Assembly: GCA_037349105.1 (NCBI GenBank)
Contig: JAYJMM010000119.1
Span: forward strand, 1,933,001 to 1,997,000
Length of the DNA stretch: 64,000 nucleotides
Source: Limnomonas spitsbergensis
Lineage: Eukaryota; Chlorophyta; Chlorophyceae; Chlamydomonadales
Reading direction: 5' to 3'
The notes under the pieces were generated by a model, which was not told the origin of the DNA, searched no databases, and was given only the letters and a program-made list of their open reading frames with translations. Numbering within the stretch: the first letter of the stretch is position 1; each line of letters begins with the position of its first letter. This document shows, piece after piece, positions 34,157 to 43,800 of the stretch. Position numbers and translations under genes: made by a program.

Positions 34157-34391
34157 GCTGTCGCACCATAAAGCAGTAACTGCAATACTATGGTAAATAC
34201 CGTAAACTCCGGTCAGGACACCTTAGAGAGGTGTCCTCTACTCACAAACACGGTACATCACCGTACACTCATGCTCCTTGTACTTCAGACAAGAGCGTGT
34301 TAACAAGATAACTATAACTGGAAGTCCCTAACTGGATGTCTCTGCCTAGAAGTCTCCGTCTCGTGGGTACCGCCCCTACTACTTTACTCGC
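34156..34391 (-). repeat. Terminal repeat B1 (internal)
   Basis: 236 bp direct copy of B2. In transcription sense it directly follows a polypurine tract and directly precedes A2. The B1/A2 junction reads GCGACA-GC-TGTCACAG, two bases between two TG/CA-type ends, like an end-to-end LTR circle junction. Confidence 0.95.
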
Positions 34392-34403
34392 CCCCCGCTC
34401 CCC
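34391..34403 (-). promoter_or_regulatory. Polypurine tract (plus-strand primer)
   Basis: In transcription sense the 13 bases GGGGAGCGGGGGG immediately precede repeat B1. Position and composition fit the RNase H-resistant primer for plus-strand synthesis, which would make B1 the start of U3. Confidence 0.65.
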
Positions 34404-35056
34404 AGCGTTAAGCCCTCCAGGCATGCGCGGGGAGCCGGAAAAGGGGTGGTACTGAAAGAACTTCTGGAAAAATATGTACGTAGAAGCTCAAATCATCTTC
34501 CGCAAATCTGCCTGGTTCAGGCCTTCTTTAATCAGAACTAAAAAAAATCCACCGAGTTTCAGCTGAAGCGCAATGCGCAGAATCCTACAAATTCAAGCTG
34601 TTCAGCCCACTACTGGCTTGCAAACAGAGGAATTTTCAAAGTTATCAGGTCAAGCTAAGAATAACCGCTGCTCTCGCCCCACTGCGCCATAGCCGCCTGG
34701 TCTTCACTGGCCACAGGAAATGTGCGCCGTAGCAGCGTGATGTGCTCCCTACTGTGGTATCATTGCCCGAGTTGACTAATTCTCCTCGCTCATCATCGTC
34801 ATAACATATGTACTACCGTAGCCTTGCTGCTATGGTGTTTTGAGAAACAAATTTTCACTATGCTGCTGCGATAGCTTTAACTCCACTCCTGCATCTTCCG
34901 TCTTCGGTCCGCTGGCTGCCGGCCCACTGCCTGCCGGGTACTAGGACAAGCCGCGCTGCGTCTGCATTTCTGCTCTGTAGGCGCCTGCCCGCTCCTTGCC
35001 AGTTACGGCGTGGGTGACGTCACGTGCTCAGCGGCCTTGCTGCTCTGGGCTCGGCC
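34404..35056. other. Retrotransposon 3' untranslated region
   Basis: No coding similarity is seen between the PHD-like tail and the polypurine tract. It presumably forms the 3' UTR of the genomic RNA. Confidence 0.5.
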
Positions 35057-35336
35057 TCAGGTCTCGGTAAGCTCCTCAAGGGCTGACTCCTCTTCTTCCC
35101 TTGCTGCCTCTTCTTCCCTTGCATCACACAAAAGCATCACCTCTCCGCGATCAGGCAGCTGGCACACCTCGCATGACAGGCTGTTATTGGGTCTGGTTCC
35201 ACTGAAATCAACCACTCCCCTGAGGTTGGGCAAGTGGCATGGAGAACAATTGACAGCATTCTCTGTTCCTGTGAGGCCATCTGCCCCCTCCAACACCAAG
35301 GTTCCCGTCGCCCCCAGTGTTTTTACCCTTAGGATC
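35057..35336 (-). pseudogene. PHD-finger-like tail downstream of integrase, out of frame
   Basis: The frame 35299-35057, shifted relative to the integrase ORF, encodes ILRVKTLGATGTLVLEGADG followed by NCSPCHLPNLRGV and CEVCQLPDRGEVMLLCD, then an acidic EEEAAREEEESALEEL end. CxxC...CxxC...MLLCD is the first half of a PHD finger; the last cysteine/histidine ligands are absent. Such zinc tails after integrase are, to my knowledge, known in green-algal Ty3/gypsy elements and may read chromatin marks for targeting. Here it is truncated and needs a frameshift to join the integrase. Confidence 0.5.
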
Positions 35337-37094
35337 TCAGGCCTGGCCTTGATCGAGGCTGCGTCGCTCTGATGAATACTTCACATACACGTAATCTCCC
35401 TCTGCAAAACGCCTGACCTGGGGGACATACCCTCCCCCACGAATGCGTGCATATCGCAGCTTGTCGCGGTGCTGCGCAATTTTCAGATGCTCACCCGCGA
35501 CTGGCAGTGCCTCTTTGATCCTGGCCACTCTGGCCAAGAGCAGGTCTGCTGCCTCCTCTGCTGTTGCCACCTTGGCTGTGCTCCAGAGGTCCGCCCCCAC
35601 TCTGGAGGGGAAGGTGGGTCTCTGCCCGAACAGCACCTCGTACGGCGCCATGCGCGTGGCCTGCTGCGGCGAGCATCGGAAGCCTAGGGCTACCCAGGGC
35701 ACCATCTTGTCCCAGGACTCGTCGCTGCTGCCCTCCTCGCAGCACTTGCGCAGGCCTGCCTTGAGGGTCTGGACAGCCCTCTCTGATAGCCCGTCTGTCT
35801 GGGGGTGGTTGGCAGAAGTGGTGCGGTGGTCAATGAAGCAGTCCAACAACATGTCCTGAAATTCACCCTGGAACTCTGTTCCCTGGTCTGTCACCACTTC
35901 TGCGCATCCCCCGAATCGTGCAACAACATTTTGAAAGAATGCCAAGGCCGTCACATCAGACGCCTTGCTTGGAATGGGGATCAACTCCACCCATTTGGAG
36001 TAATGCTCCACACACACCATCACAAACCGATTGCCTCTGGAAGTGGTTGTGAATGGACCACACAGGTCCACTCCCCACCGGAAAAACAACCCCTCAATGG
36101 GTAGCGGGTGCAGGTTGGGCTGTATGTGATTGAATGTGGACGCCCTGGCCCTGTCACACACACCACATTCCTGCACTGCCTTCTTGACTGCTGCTCTGAG
36201 CCCCCGCCACCAATGCTGCTGCATGACCATGAAAGCCGTGCGGTGGCTGCCAAAATGGCCCGTACCGGCATGGGCTGTCTGGATCACTGCAAGCCTGTCC
36301 TCTGGCCTGGGCACCACACAACGTCTACCGTCAGGCATGAGTCTCATCAGTACTCCTCCCCTCTCTGATTCCCACTGGAATGGCGCCGCTCTGCGCTGTA
36401 TTCTGGTCTGTTCTCCTAGCTCTGTTCCCTGAACATATGTCTTCTCACGGAGAAACCTCAATACAGGTTCATCTGCCCACACATCAACCCTGACCGATGG
36501 TCCTGCAGGGCATCCTGGCGGGTCCTTCTCACCCTCTGTGTCCCTGGTCACCTTGATTTCAACATCAACTTGTTCCTCAGGTGTGTTCCCACCTGGTGCC
36601 GCGTCGGCCCAGTCTGCCGCAGCCGATTCTCCCAGGCACTGCCTGTATGACGCGGCCACTTCTCCGCTGCCAGAGCATGCGTTTCCTGCAGTAGCAAGGG
36701 CGTAGTGGCTGGACATTAAAGTTGCACCCAGCACTGGGTCCCTGTCCGGGCCTGGCAGCCTTGCTCTGCGTTTCAATTCCTCTGGTATGATTTTAGCACA
36801 CTCAAGTGCCACATTGAGCCATGCTCCTAGTGCCCACGAATCCATGCACCTGCCCAAGGCTGCCCTCCTGGCCGCCTCTGGGAAGTCTGGGCGCGGCAAT
36901 GTGGACCCCACAGCGTACCCCATGGCTCGCTCACGCTCGTTTGCATTGGGCTCTTGCAAGTCCCCCATGGGTCTGTACACCATCCCATTTTGCCCGTTCC
37001 GAAAAGAATATGATGAGGGCGTGGCCATCAAACACGGCAGCACATTCCTGGGCTGTCCTGTACGTTGATGCGGTACCCCCCATTGTCCGGACAT
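35337..37094 (-). CDS. C-terminal part of cytosine MTase plus DDE integrase (ORF5)
   Basis: 585 codons, overlapping the RT/MTase ORF by 67 nt in the -1 frame. Residues 15-100 continue the methyltransferase (QPRNVLPCLMATPS, then ANERERAMGY and ARRAALGRCMDSWALGAWL, the usual target-recognition end and final motifs). The integrase follows: zinc-binding His275, His280, Cys310 and Cys313 (HAGTGH...CGVC); then catalytic Asp343 (WGVDLCGPF), Asp403 (VVTDQGTEF) and Glu438 (HPQTDGLSERAVQTL). All integrase catalytic residues are present. The C-terminal part ends GDYVYVKYSSERR without a recognisable chromodomain. Integrase joins cDNA ends to host DNA. The reading may come from -1 frameshifting or from an indel in a run of six G near 37060. 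Confidence 0.92.
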   Translation of the reverse strand: MSGQWGVPHQRTGQPRNVLPCLMATPSSYSFRNGQNGMVYRPMGDLQEPNANERERAMGYAVGSTLPRPDFPEAARRAALGRCMDSWALGAWLNVALECAKIIPEELKRRARLPGPDRDPVLGATLMSSHYALATAGNACSGSGEVAASYRQCLGESAAADWADAAPGGNTPEEQVDVEIKVTRDTEGEKDPPGCPAGPSVRVDVWADEPVLRFLREKTYVQGTELGEQTRIQRRAAPFQWESERGGVLMRLMPDGRRCVVPRPEDRLAVIQTAHAGTGHFGSHRTAFMVMQQHWWRGLRAAVKKAVQECGVCDRARASTFNHIQPNLHPLPIEGLFFRWGVDLCGPFTTTSRGNRFVMVCVEHYSKWVELIPIPSKASDVTALAFFQNVVARFGGCAEVVTDQGTEFQGEFQDMLLDCFIDHRTTSANHPQTDGLSERAVQTLKAGLRKCCEEGSSDESWDKMVPWVALGFRCSPQQATRMAPYEVLFGQRPTFPSRVGADLWSTAKVATAEEAADLLLARVARIKEALPVAGEHLKIAQHRDKLRYARIRGGGYVPQVRRFAEGDYVYVKYSSERRSLDQGQA

Positions 37095-39277
37095 GAAACT
37101 ACCTGGGCCTTGCTGCCCTTGTCCAGAATGTCGTTTACTATCCCCCCGTGGGGTCTGGTCGACGCACGAATCACAACCTCAATATCTGCTGCAGGGGCGA
37201 TATTCCCCCAATAGTTGCGGGTGCGGTGGGCGTAAGACCCCACCTGCGCTGCGTCAAACAACGCCGGTGTTCCCAGAATCCTGCACACCTCCTGAAAAGC
37301 CTCAACACTGGCCTTCACACTCTTCTGATTCAATTGCATTGCCACATTCTCAATCAGGTACGCTGGCGGCCTAGGCTCCTGCAGGAACTGTAGTGTACCC
37401 AACAGCTTGACTAACGGGAAGAAAGACTTGCTTCTCTCTCCCTCGAGCCCACGCCCCTTGCCTGCCGACGAGAGGTCCTGGCACTCCCAGCCTGCTACCA
37501 TGAACCACTGGCGCCCATCCTGGGCGCCCGCCTCCTGGAGGTGCTTCGCCGTAATGGCATACACATCTTGGGGCAACGCTCTGAACGCCTTATCAAACGC
37601 TTTGACCGGAAACAACTGAGGGTATCTCCTGTGCAACTGCACCAGGCGACCCCCTGCGATCTCTCTGACTTCCTCACTGATATCAGCATACAAGTACTGC
37701 ACCACTGGGATACCCGCCCTGAGCACCATTTCCAGCCCTGAGCACATACCTCCAAAGGGCTCGAAAAGGACGACTCCCTCGGTCTCCATGGCCCGCACAG
37801 CCCCACTCGACAGGCAAGCTGTGTCCAGGCCTGCATGTAAATGAGGGGGCGTCACCCGAGGCAGGTCAGCAAGAACATCACTGATCATTGTCCTGGCCCG
37901 CTCCCTGTTGCTGAATGCCTGTTCTGCCGTACTGACAGGCTGCGCCTGCTCATCATCGTCAGTGGCGGCAGAGGATATCTCCTGCCCCACCGGCGCTGTC
38001 ACGCAAGCTGCCTCTGCAGCTCGCAGTATCTGTACTCTTCTTCTGCCCTCCTGTGCCATGCGCACCATCTGGTCTGCATGCCACTGGTTCACTCTGCCCA
38101 ACCCCGTGAGTAAAGCTACTTGCTTCCCACCTGCCTCCTCCTGGACTGCTGGCTCGGGAGCGGCTGTATCAAGCCTGGCCCCCGTGCGGTCAGCTGAGGA
38201 TGGGAGTGGCGATCTGGACGGGATGTCCGCATTCTGGTGGCATGCCCCTGAGCGGTGGACAATGGTAATGTCCAGCTCTTGAAGCATGAGAGCCCACCTA
38301 GCGTGCTGGCCCACCAACGTCTGATTGTCCATGAGGTAAGTGAGCGGCTCATGGTCAGTGATGAGATGCACCTTGCACCCAAACAGCATGTGGCGGTATG
38401 TGCGTGCTGCATACACTGCGGCCTGCATCTCCCCCTGGAACGAGGAATAGTTCCTCTCGCTCTTGTTCAGGGATCTGGACGTGCATGCCACCATATACTC
38501 CCGCCCGCTGTCATCACACTGCCCTAGCACGGCGCCTATGCCCTGCTTAGAGAAATCTGTGTACAATAAGAACGGCCTTGGCGGCCCCTTGCCGTCTGGC
38601 CCTGTCCCACTGTAATCTGGTCTGCGCAGGACTCTTCCGCCCTCGCACATCTCTGTTTTGATCAACTGGAACGCCTGCGACTGCTCTGGCCCCCACACAA
38701 ACGGGACCCCCTTGACCAGCAATGCGTTGATGCATGCCGCCTTTTTCGAGAAATCCGGGACGTAGCACCGGTAGAAATTCAAGAATCCCATGACCTCCTG
38801 AATGTTTTTCACCGATGTGGGCTCTGGCAGCGCCATAACCGCTGCTATCTTGGCTGCGTGCGGCGTGAGCCCCTGGGCCGACACATTGTGACCCAGGTAC
38901 TCTACCGTCGCACACCCAAACAGGGACTTGTCGGGGTGCGCCCTTAATCCTACACTGTGGAGCATGTCCAACATCAGCTCCACATGCCTGATGTGTTCTG
39001 CCGGTGTGTCACTGTACACCAGTAGGTCGTCAATGAATGCCACGCAGAACGCACTCAGGCCTGCCCTGGCAATCTCCTCCTCCATCATACGCTGAAAGAA
39101 GGGAGGCCCATTGCGCAGACCGAAGTTGAGCTTTGTGTACATCCAAAGCTCAGGTCCCATCCAGAAAGCTGTCTTAGGCTGGTCCTCGACCTTTATAGGG
39201 ATCTGCATGAACCCCGACCGGAGACCAACCTTGCTGAATATCTTGGCAGTTCCCAGGTTCTGAAAAATAGTCTCCAT
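37028..39277 (-). CDS. Reverse transcriptase (C-terminal part), RNase H and cytosine-5 MTase domain (ORF4)
   Basis: RT continues from ORF3. Motif A reads FSKVGLRSGFMQI with Gly18 where the first catalytic Asp should be; motif C is FIDD (81-84). RNase H shows YTDFS (Asp242), FQGEMQA (Glu284), TDHEPL (Asp309) and NADIPSR (Asp352). From residue 503 a cytosine-5 DNA methyltransferase begins: motif I LFEPFGGMCSG, motif II YADIS (Asp533), motif IV GWECQDLSSAG with catalytic-type Cys600 (ECQ for the usual PCQ), motif VI YLIENV, motif VIII AHRTRNYWGN. The last resembles DNMT3/DRM-type enzymes. It continues in ORF5. An MTase between RNase H and integrase is unusual; it may methylate the element's own DNA. 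The RT change should abolish polymerisation. Confidence 0.92.
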   Translation of the reverse strand: METIFQNLGTAKIFSKVGLRSGFMQIPIKVEDQPKTAFWMGPELWMYTKLNFGLRNGPPFFQRMMEEEIARAGLSAFCVAFIDDLLVYSDTPAEHIRHVELMLDMLHSVGLRAHPDKSLFGCATVEYLGHNVSAQGLTPHAAKIAAVMALPEPTSVKNIQEVMGFLNFYRCYVPDFSKKAACINALLVKGVPFVWGPEQSQAFQLIKTEMCEGGRVLRRPDYSGTGPDGKGPPRPFLLYTDFSKQGIGAVLGQCDDSGREYMVACTSRSLNKSERNYSSFQGEMQAAVYAARTYRHMLFGCKVHLITDHEPLTYLMDNQTLVGQHARWALMLQELDITIVHRSGACHQNADIPSRSPLPSSADRTGARLDTAAPEPAVQEEAGGKQVALLTGLGRVNQWHADQMVRMAQEGRRRVQILRAAEAACVTAPVGQEISSAATDDDEQAQPVSTAEQAFSNRERARTMISDVLADLPRVTPPHLHAGLDTACLSSGAVRAMETEGVVLFEPFGGMCSGLEMVLRAGIPVVQYLYADISEEVREIAGGRLVQLHRRYPQLFPVKAFDKAFRALPQDVYAITAKHLQEAGAQDGRQWFMVAGWECQDLSSAGKGRGLEGERSKSFFPLVKLLGTLQFLQEPRPPAYLIENVAMQLNQKSVKASVEAFQEVCRILGTPALFDAAQVGSYAHRTRNYWGNIAPAADIEVVIRASTRPHGGIVNDILDKGSKAQVVSCPDNGGYRINVQDSPGMCCRV

Positions 39278-40803
39278 CCCGGGGATTGCAAATTCCTGCT
39301 TAGGTTTAACCTGCGCATATCGTGCGCTATCCGGTGGTCAGTCCACTCCCCAGTCTCAGCACTCTTCTTGGCTGCTACTACTGAGTTGGCCGCAAACTTG
39401 ATAGGCCCCCCCTGGGGTACTTTGACGATGATACCTGCCTGTATCATTGGCTGGCACTTTTCTTTAAAAATGGCTGCTTTGGGTGGCGGCATGTCCCTGG
39501 ACTTTTGAAAGCACGAACTGACCTCGTCTTCTAAAGCCAGCGTAAACTCACCCTGCGTGCCGCAGTAGCCTGGTAGATCCTCCATGGAGTAAGCGAATGC
39601 TCCTTGGCGATCCCTGAGGCTCTGCTCAAGGCTCTCCTGCTGTTCCGCAGTGAAGTCGGGGTGCTGGCCCAGCAGCCACCCCTCCTTGGTTTTGACGTAC
39701 TCCGCGGGCGGCTCCACTACTCCCCCCGGCTGGAACATGTCGATCATCTCAGCCGCCTGCGGGTCGTCCTCCGCGGGCGGCTCTTCCCTGCCAGTGTTGT
39801 TGCCGCTTTGCCAGCTCTCCTGCTGGCTGCAGGCACCCCTCCTGCTGGCACCCCCCATGGGGACGGCTGCTGGCGGGCGCAACCATCCAGACGACAGCTT
39901 CGCTGCTGCCTCTTGTCCAGACACAAAAGCCCCTTGGCCTGCTGTAAATCCTCCTCCTCGTACCCCCTGCTCGGTGGCTCGCGCCCCTGGCACACACACC
40001 GACAGCAGGAGCCACACCAGTATCAGCTGGAGCGTCCCCGTAAGGATCCCCTTAAATGCTGTACAGGTGAGGAGTCCTCTGCAAGCTGGCATCTGCCTCG
40101 TGGGTTTCTGCGGTAGGTGCTCTGTGGGCTGTACGCATGGCTCTGCACTCTGCGCTGGCCTCTGCTGCCCTCTGGCCCATGTGATCTCCAGGTCTACCTG
40201 GCTGATCCTGAGTGGCAGGACTGGGCAGTCCATTCTTGGTCTGCTGCCCCGGTCCCTGTCCGCGGCTGCCCTCTGCGCCTTTCCTGCGCGTCGCCTAGCC
40301 TTCTTTGACTTTTTCCCCCGCAACTCGGCAGTGTCAGCCCAAGCCGCACCGGCCCTTTCTGGCCCTGCTCCTGGGGTCTGTCTTGTGCTGCCTTGTGCCA
40401 GCCGCTCCTGCCTGTGAGTGGCGCGCTGCACAGCCTTGCTGCTGCCTGCACCCGCGGGCTCCTCTGGCCCACAGCCCTGTCGCATGGTTTCCCGAGCGCT
40501 GGCAGCCCGCCTTGCAAGGTCCTCCCCCCTGCTGGTTCGGGCTTGGCTGCTGCGACTGTCCGACGGCTGTTGGGTGGCCACTCCCTTTGCTTCCATCGTT
40601 TTGAGGGCTGATACTCTCTCCGTCAGCTCCTCCTGTAGCTCCCTGACCGCCCTGCTGTAACCTCCCATCCTGGGGTTCGGATCGGGCTGTGGCAGCATTC
40701 TGAGTCGGAAAAGCAGGCTAGCCTCCTGGCTTGCCTCTTGCTGCCCCATTTCCTGCCTTCTTAGCACGTCCAGCTGATCCACGAAGTTCCTGAGCACTGC
40801 CAC
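39193..40803 (-). CDS. Pol N-terminal region with RT fingers (ORF3)
   Basis: 536 codons, in the -1 frame relative to the preceding ORF and overlapping it by 43 nt. Residues 1-240 are charged and low in similarity, with a basic cluster KKSKKARRR (about 164-172) that could act in nuclear import. Residues about 245-271 are strongly hydrophobic (ILTGTLQLILVWLLLSVCV) and followed by PGARA. The C-terminal part has FKEKCQPMIQAGIIVK, FAANSVVAAKK and HDMRRLN, the opening of Ty3/gypsy reverse transcriptase. After MRRLN the similarity passes to ORF4 in the -1 frame exactly at GTTAAAC (39310-39304), a known slippery heptamer. Confidence 0.85.
   Translation of the reverse strand: MAVLRNFVDQLDVLRRQEMGQQEASQEASLLFRLRMLPQPDPNPRMGGYSRAVRELQEELTERVSALKTMEAKGVATQQPSDSRSSQARTSRGEDLARRAASARETMRQGCGPEEPAGAGSSKAVQRATHRQERLAQGSTRQTPGAGPERAGAAWADTAELRGKKSKKARRRAGKAQRAAADRDRGSRPRMDCPVLPLRISQVDLEITWARGQQRPAQSAEPCVQPTEHLPQKPTRQMPACRGLLTCTAFKGILTGTLQLILVWLLLSVCVPGARATEQGVRGGGFTAGQGAFVSGQEAAAKLSSGWLRPPAAVPMGGASRRGACSQQESWQSGNNTGREEPPAEDDPQAAEMIDMFQPGGVVEPPAEYVKTKEGWLLGQHPDFTAEQQESLEQSLRDRQGAFAYSMEDLPGYCGTQGEFTLALEDEVSSCFQKSRDMPPPKAAIFKEKCQPMIQAGIIVKVPQGGPIKFAANSVVAAKKSAETGEWTDHRIAHDMRRLNLSRNLQSPGWRLFFRTWELPRYSARLVSGRGSCRSL
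39304..39310 (-). promoter_or_regulatory. Candidate -1 ribosomal frameshift site
   Basis: On the sense strand GTTAAAC stands in the ORF3 frame as G TTA AAC. Slipping back one base continues in ORF4 as AAA CCT AAG. The RT similarity changes frame at exactly this place. GUUAAAC is a recognised -1 slippery heptamer. No downstream pseudoknot was worked out. Confidence 0.5.
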
Positions 40804-43800
40804 CCAGCGTCCCGTGCTGTATGCTGCCGGGTCACCCCAGGGCTCCCTTGCTGCTGCCTGTGCTGGCGGGCCGATCTGGGCGTCCCCTGGGCGCCTGCTG
40901 CTCGCCTCGCCTGCTGCTGCCCCCTTGGCTCGAAAGCGTACTGGTCTGCTGCCTGCCGCGGGCTGACCCCCACTGCGGCCTGGTGTGCCTCCTCTTCCAG
41001 TGCGACCTTGCTACTACGTTCTATCTCGGCTCTCCTGATTCTGCGCTCTTCCATGGCTGCTTGCTCCTGAACAACACTGCGCATCCACTCTTGCCGTAGC
41101 TGTAACAACTCCTCCTCGCGGCCCCACCCTGGACTCCCTGGTCCAGGGCCTGCGTCGGTTGGCTCTTCCATCCCATCTGCATCCCCGGCATCAGCTCTTG
41201 TGAGGCTGATCCTTGCTGGGAACGGGTTTCCGTCAGCGCCCCACTCCTCTTCCGACTCTGAATCCTGCACCAGTGATGGTGGCCCTTCCGAAGGGTCTTC
41301 ATTCTCCTCTCCTAGCAGCCCCCTGCCCTCCTGGCGGGGGCGAAGCTCTTTGCTGGACCTTGGCTCCCTGCTGTCCAGGTCTCCTGCAAGTGGTCTGCTG
41401 GTACTGTCCGGGGGTGTCTGGGGCTCCGCCCGATCCCCGGTCTCAGCCTCCAGGGCTGACACCTCCATTTCCCCCATGGGCTCCAGCCATTCCCAAGAGG
41501 ATGCTGTTGCCCCGAGTGTGGTGACGAAGGCGACATGGCCCTGCTCTGTTGGCTCGTATGCGTCCTGGATTGGTCCGTCACTGTCAGCAGCGGGGTCCCA
41601 ATAGCGGGCACCCCACCTGCCCAGTATCCAGCGTCCCAGCACGGGCTGAGTCCTCAGCTCTTCCAGTTCCTCCATGTAGGTATCCGATCCTGCTCCTCTG
41701 AACAAGGGATGCAGCGTGCGCACCCCTGCCGGGTGTGCCTGCCTCCACAGCTGTACTGTCATGCCGTTTGCCTGCCAATAAGGGCCCACGCTGCTGGCCC
41801 TGTTGTCGCGCCACGCTCTTCTCTCCCAGCGCACCCACTGGTGCACGCACGCTTCTAACCGTTCCACTGCGAACGGCGAGCGCGCGAACTCCTCCTCGTC
41901 TTCCCACATGGGTCCATCCGCTGGCGACCTCTGGGCCCCATATGGCCATGTGGGGCAGTCTGTCATTTCCAGCGGCGCCCACTGATCATCCACGCCCCAG
42001 ACATGCCGCATGGCTGCCGACAGCTGTCCCGGAAGCAGAACCCGTTGCAACGCCATGAGCATGACTGCCCATGTCGCTGGGTCTGCTCCCCTGGCGTGCG
42101 TGTGCGCGTGGAACTCTGCCTCGTCGACTGATGCGCACTTGGTGATCGCCACGTTCCCTTCGCACCTTGCGAACAGGAAGACTGGCATATCATCCCGCGA
42201 CGCATGCATGTGGATCCATGCCGCTGAAACAGGCAGCTCTCCCTCTTCCAGCTCCTCGTAGTAGTAAGTTACCAGCTGCTGAACTGGGATGGCTGCCCAG
42301 GCTTCCCCAGGAGCCATTCCCCACGGTACAGCTTGCCCTGCGACCATCCTGGGGATGGTGACCGACGCCTCAACGGTGGCCTCACACCGCCGTGGCCTAT
42401 CAGAATGGCACAGCCCTGCCCCGCCGTAGGTTCCATCCTCGGACCTGTCACCCCCTCCGTGCCCTCCTAAGGCCTGCACTGGCACGTAGAAAGCGCGGTC
42501 TCTGAGAGCGGGGTGCTCCATCAACTGATGGACGCAGTCCTCCGCCCATGGCGTGCGCATGAACCCGGGCTGCGCACCCTGCCACACCCCCTCGGTGCGC
42601 GTGCTATCCGGCACGTCTGGGTGCGCCCTGTCGGCTGCGGCCACCGCTGTGATGCCTTCTTTGACGGCTAGGTCCACCATCTCGCTGACGCAGTATGCGT
42701 AGATGGGGTGCTGTGACCATCCCCTCTGCATATAATTCTCCATCCTTGTGCTGGGCTGTATGAACCCCTTGAGTGCTGCACCCAGCAGGACTGCTGTCAC
42801 CGCGTCCCATGGAAAGATCAGTCTGGCCACTGCCTGCATGGCTGCCGCTATGTTGACACACGTCTGCGTCCTGCCTTCCAAGAGCCTGTGGTTCTGCACC
42901 CTACATAGCCCATCCTTGGACTGTGCCGGCAGAGTGATCATAGCCTCTGAAGACGACGCCTCTGGCATTTCTTCCCCCAGGCGGTACCACTGTACGAAGC
43001 ACCTGCTCTCTGGCAATCTCGGCGGGTCTGGCTCAGGGCGAACCCGCCCTCTGCTGCCCGACCTGTCCCGGCGCCCTGTACCGCCCTGGGTGAACCGGGA
43101 ATCCTCATGCCATGCAGCGGGTCTCTCGCCCCTGCTGCGGCTGCGCTGCAGCCCTCTGTCCTCCTCTTCCCATCTGACAGTGTTGGACAGAGAGGTGGTA
43201 CTGTGATGGGTCCTAACGGCCCCCGCCGTATTGTCCTCTGGACTCATAGCTGCTGCCCCCCTGGCCCTTGGGTGGTGAACCTGCATGCTGAGCCAATCCC
43301 GGGTCCCGGTGGCTGCTCCCGCTACCTCGCCGCCTGTGTCCGCGTTGCCCTCCGGGGTACCTGGGCAGAGCATGGCAGCTTCCTCCTCACGCACTGTTAA
43401 AGGAGCTTGAGGCTCATAGCCTTCCTCTGAGGCGCTGGAGCCGTCCCCACTGGAACTGGTTTCCCATTCGTCTACCCTGTGCTGGAGCCCTGCCTCCTGC
43501 TCTAGCCTCTCAAACTCATCCATCTGGGCATTGTAGATGTCCCATTCTTTGTTGAGAAACTGCTGGAGAATGCCAGGCCATCCCTCACATGGGGCCGGGC
43601 ATCCCCTTTGCTGGAGGTTCCTGAGAAACTCCACTGCATGCGCCATGGACCTGGCTGACCCTGCGGGCCGAGTACCATAGTGATTCATGGCCAGGGCCTC
43701 TACCACCATCTGCCAGTGGTGCCTTTGCTGGGCCACCTGCCCCTCTGGCACCACCTGGAACGTTACAGGCATTGCTGCGGCCTGGTGGCCCACAACTTGA

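Noticed and set aside
39604..40604. Long plus-strand ORFs opposite the retrotransposon, also at 41200-41604, 43680-44339 and 48008-48886
   Set aside because: They mirror GC-rich minus-strand polyprotein frames and show only Pro/Leu/Cys-rich shadow translations without domains.
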